Shown here: positions 61,234-64,000 of the stretch, one piece after another
Position numbering within the stretch: position 1 is the first letter of the stretch
Layout: each line of letters opens with the position of its first letter
Source: Streptomyces sp. AP-93
GTDB taxonomy: Bacteria; Actinomycetota; Actinomycetes; Streptomycetales; Streptomycetaceae
Assembly: GCF_022808175.1 (NCBI RefSeq)
Contig: NZ_JALGBX010000016.1
Location: 124,001 to 188,000, forward strand
Length of the DNA: 64,000 nucleotides
Direction of reading: 5' to 3'
Program-made: the position numbers and the translations under genes
Notes under the pieces: model-generated
What the model saw: only the letters and a program-made list of their open reading frames with translations
What the model was told of the DNA's origin: nothing
Databases searched by the model: none

Positions 61234-62756
61234 ATGCTGTCACGCGCCGTACGTCCGAAGCCGCTGTCGCCCGAGGCATCACGTCGTCCCGCGGAGGGGA
61301 GGGGACGATGGCGCCGCGCCATGAGCCGGGCGACATCTGTCGTGGCGCTGGCGATGGGAGCGGCGATCCTCTCGCCGGCCCCCGCGCCGGCCGCAGAGTC
61401 AGTTGCCTCGCTGGAGAAGGTCAGCAGTTTCGGTGCCAATCCGGGCTCGCTGAACATGTACGTGTACCGGCCTTCTGGCCTTCCGGCCAACCCGGCGGTG
61501 GTGGTGGCGCTGCACGGTTGTACCCAGACCGCCCAGATCTACGCCGACAACTCCGGCCTGACCAAGTTCGCCGACCAGCACCGATTCATGCTGGTCTTCG
61601 CCGAGACGACATCAGTCAACAACGGCAGCCAGTGCTTCAACTTCTTCGAGCCCGGGGACAACCGGCGTGGGCAGGGTGAAGCCGCCTCGATCCGCCAGAT
61701 GGTCACACACGCCGGTTCCGCCTATGGCACCGACCCGGCACGCGTGTACGTCACTGGTTTGTCGGCCGGCGGCGCCATGACGTCAGTGATGCTTGCCACG
61801 TACCCCGAGGTGTTCAAGGCGGGCGCGGTCATCGCCGGAATTCCGTATGCCTGCCCAACAGCGTGTCAGCCGCCTACACATGCATGAGTCCCGGCATGGA
61901 CCGGACACCTTCGGCCTGGGCCCAGGGGGTACGCGACGCGAACCCCGGCTACAGCGGCCCCTGGCCGAAGGTGGCGGTATGGCACGGTGACAACGACACC
62001 AAGGTCGTACCGAAGAACGCGGTGGAACTGCGTGACCAGTGGACCGCGATCCACGGTCTGGACCAGAGCCCGGACCGCACGTCCGCCATAGGGCCCAACC
62101 AGACCCGCCGAGACCAGTACCTCGCGGGGGACGGGACAGTCGCTGTCGAGGTCAACATGGTGCCCTCCATCGCGCACGGCACCCCCGTCGACCCGGGCAG
62201 CGGCGCCCAGCAGTGCGGCGCAACCGGGACGGCGAACTTCATCCGCTCGATCTGCTCCAGCTACTGGATCACCGGGTTCTTCGGCCTGGACAGCTCCGCC
62301 CCGGCCCCCGGAGGGCTGCCCGCACCGAGCGGTCTGGCCGCCACCGGCACGACCGAAACCTCCGTCACCCTGAACTGGAGCAGCGTGAGCGGCTCCACGT
62401 CCTACGCGCTGTACCGGGACGGCGCCCGCGTCGCCACACCCACCGCTCCCCCGTTCACCGACACAGGCCTGAGCCCGGGCAGCAGCCACACCTACAGCGT
62501 GGCCGCCCGTGACGCGGCCGGCTCCGAGGGAGCCCGCTCCGCACAGATCACGGCCACCACCACGGGCGCCGCCCCGACCTGCTGGACAGCGAACAACTAC
62601 CAGCAGGTCCAGGCCGGACGGGCCACCACCGACGGCAGCTATGCCTACGCGAAGGGCTCGAACCAGAACATGGGTCTCTACAACACCTTCGTCACGCACA
62701 CCCTGAAGGAGTCACCGGCCGGCTACTACGTCATAGCCGACGGCAACTGTCCCTGA
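61234..62756 (+). pseudogene. PHB depolymerase family esterase, single frameshift
   Basis: Two reading frames together encode a complete extracellular PHB depolymerase. The first (61234-61887) has a signal sequence, VVVALHGCTQTAQIYADNSG and VYVTGLSAGGAMTSVMLATY (nucleophile Ser). The second (from about 61863) has SAAYTCMSPGMDRTPSAWAQ, WHGDNDTKVVPKNAVELRDQ, a fibronectin type III linker domain (PSGLAATGTTETSVTLNWSS) and a C-terminal binding domain. The frames join if one base is restored near 61855 (PYAC-ANSVSAAYTC). Loss may be natural or a sequence error. Confidence 0.85.
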
Positions 62757-62775
62757 CGTTCGCAGGGGATCTCGT

Positions 62776-62804
62776 GGCGGTGGGCGGGAGCTTCGCCCAC
62801 CGCC
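62776..62804 (+). terminator. Hairpin after the PHB depolymerase
   Basis: Perfect 11-bp stem GGCGGTGGGCG with a 7-base loop, 19 bases after the stop. Confidence 0.75.
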
Positions 62805-62922
62805 CGTGGTGCGGAGCCCCACCCACCGGACCGCGGCTGTGGGGATCGCACCCCTGACTCGGGCGGTGTCCTGCGCAATAGCGTCCCGCTTGCCCGCAGA
62901 CGCCACTCAACCGGAGGTACTT

Positions 62923-64000
62923 GTGCCCCCCGTCGTCACATCAGCAGCACAGTGGTCGCAAGAGCCGAGGCCAACGCGCCGTAGCAGAACGATTCGGCAG
63001 GCCATCGCGGCAGCAGCGGCGCTCCTCACCATCGCCGCCGTCCCGGCCGCTGCCCAGCACCGGAGCGAGGCGGAGGCCAACAGCTCAGGTCACTGCGCGA
63101 CGATTTCGTGGCTGAGAGTGCCCGGTGCCGAACGGCAGGACAACTCTTGCCTGGATGAGCTCACCACGGCCGGGACCGTTGCCTCCGGGCATACCGACAA
63201 AGCCGACTGGGCGGGTCTGACCCCGGCCGGCCTGGCCGTGCCGAGCGGTGTCCCCGGTATCCAGATCGACGGATACTTCCCGGACACCTCGACCACCAAC
63301 ACCAACCACGGCTGGCAGCACGACGCGCAATTCGTGATCCGGTTGCCCGACCGCTGGAACGGCGGACTCGTCATCGCGGGCTCTCCGGGAGTGCGTGAGC
63401 AGTACGCCAACGACCGGGCCATCGGGGACTGGGTTCTCGCGCGCGGATACGCGTTCGCGGCGACTGACAAGGGCAACACCGGAGTGGCCTTCCATCGAGA
63501 CGGTGCCGCACCCGGTGAGGCCATCGCCGAGTGGAACAGCCGGGTCACCGAGCTCACCCGCGCCGCCCGCGCTGTGGTCGCACAGCGATACTTCCGGCCC
63601 CCCTCCCGCACCCTCGCCACGGGCATGTCCAACGGCGGCTACCTCGTGCGGTGGCAGCTGGAGAACCATCCCGAGCTCTACGACGGCGGCGTGGACTGGG
63701 AGGGCACGCTCTGGAGGGAGGAAGGGCCGAACCTGCTCACCTTCCTTCCGCCAGCCCTGCGCGCGTATCCCGCCTACGCGGCCGGAGGCGACGGTGCGGA
63801 CCGGGCCCATCAGGAGATGACCGCCGCCGGCTTCCCCGCAGGCTCAGAGTTCCTGTGGCCCTTCCACCACCAGTACTACTGGGACGTGACCCAGCGGATC
63901 TACCGCGAAGAGCTGGATCCGGACTACGACGGCGCCCAGGAGGCCGGAACCCCGTTCTGCGCGCCCGCCACGCCTGCCTGCGACGCCGACTACGACTACG
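62923..64000 (+). CDS. Secreted alpha/beta hydrolase, 3HB-oligomer-hydrolase-like or tannase-like (partial)
   Basis: The gene runs off the window's right edge (359 codons seen). The GTG at 62923 has GGAGG six bases upstream. A signal peptide (RTIRQAIAAAAALLTIAAVP) is followed by PGIQIDGYFPDTSTTNTNHG, FVIRLPDRWNGGLVIAGSPG and the nucleophile elbow ATGMSNGGYLVRWQLENHPE. DRAIGDWVLARGYAFAATDK is typical of a secreted Streptomyces hydrolase family near 3-hydroxybutyrate oligomer hydrolases and tannases. Next to a PHB depolymerase and a 3-oxoacid CoA-transferase, a role in PHB oligomer cleavage is plausible. Confidence 0.78.
   Translation, partial: MPPVVTSAAQWSQEPRPTRRSRTIRQAIAAAAALLTIAAVPAAAQHRSEAEANSSGHCATISWLRVPGAERQDNSCLDELTTAGTVASGHTDKADWAGLTPAGLAVPSGVPGIQIDGYFPDTSTTNTNHGWQHDAQFVIRLPDRWNGGLVIAGSPGVREQYANDRAIGDWVLARGYAFAATDKGNTGVAFHRDGAAPGEAIAEWNSRVTELTRAARAVVAQRYFRPPSRTLATGMSNGGYLVRWQLENHPELYDGGVDWEGTLWREEGPNLLTFLPPALRAYPAYAAGGDGADRAHQEMTAAGFPAGSEFLWPFHHQYYWDVTQRIYREELDPDYDGAQEAGTPFCAPATPACDADYDY

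Overview
The window reads as a high-GC actinobacterial chromosome segment, almost certainly Streptomyces or a close relative. Coding is dense, GTG and TTG starts are frequent, start and stop codons often overlap (ATGA, GTGA), and many families are typical of that genus: DUF4394, DUF6479, DUF4383, Asp23/Gls24 clusters, STAND/LAL regulators, MPB70-like FAS1 proteins and many secreted hydrolases. I found no rRNA, tRNA, CRISPR array or replication origin.

Layout. 0-1 kb: the tail of an aromatic-polyketide-type FAD hydroxylase coupled to a small ABM monooxygenase. 1.1-6.6 kb: a STAS protein, a DUF4394 protein, a divergent pair of FAS1 proteins, and a histidine kinase with a response regulator whose DNA-binding domain is cut short. 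6.7-12.7 kb: a coupled GT2/TIGR04282/methyltransferase operon, then membrane proteins. 12.7-16.8 kb: an ECF sigma factor with an Asp23-like protein that carries a zinc anti-sigma motif, divergent from an Asp23/DUF6286/AmaP-like operon. 16.8-29.2 kb: a STAND ATPase without a DNA-binding domain, a second methyltransferase facing a membrane protein plus a molybdopterin oxidoreductase, a peroxiredoxin, a hydrolase, and a DUF4331/TPR/NicO operon.

29.4-41 kb is a graveyard of broken genes: CFA synthase, transposases, a partly inverted SRPBCC gene, CorA, TerC, an M56 sensor-protease and a universal stress protein. Intact genes sit among them: pyruvate formate-lyase without an adjacent activase, a 130-residue fatty-acid-binding protein of the animal-type iLBP fold, two TerD proteins and a BlaI-type repressor. 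A shared dyad lies upstream of both terD genes, and the second copy also lies upstream of blaI.

41-50 kb holds secreted hydrolases (lipase, M14 carboxypeptidase, two subtilases) and a large LAL regulator. 50.5-58.2 kb combines an RpiR regulator, two secreted S51 (cyanophycinase-like) peptidases, an M20 peptidase and a polar-amino-acid ABC transporter. This suggests extracellular cleavage of a polymer or peptide, uptake of the fragments and hydrolysis inside the cell. 58.5-59.3 kb is a dead IS5-type element abutting an arginine deiminase remnant. The right end carries 3-oxoacid CoA-transferase subunits, a frameshifted PHB depolymerase and a secreted alpha/beta hydrolase that runs off the window, together suggesting polyhydroxybutyrate use.
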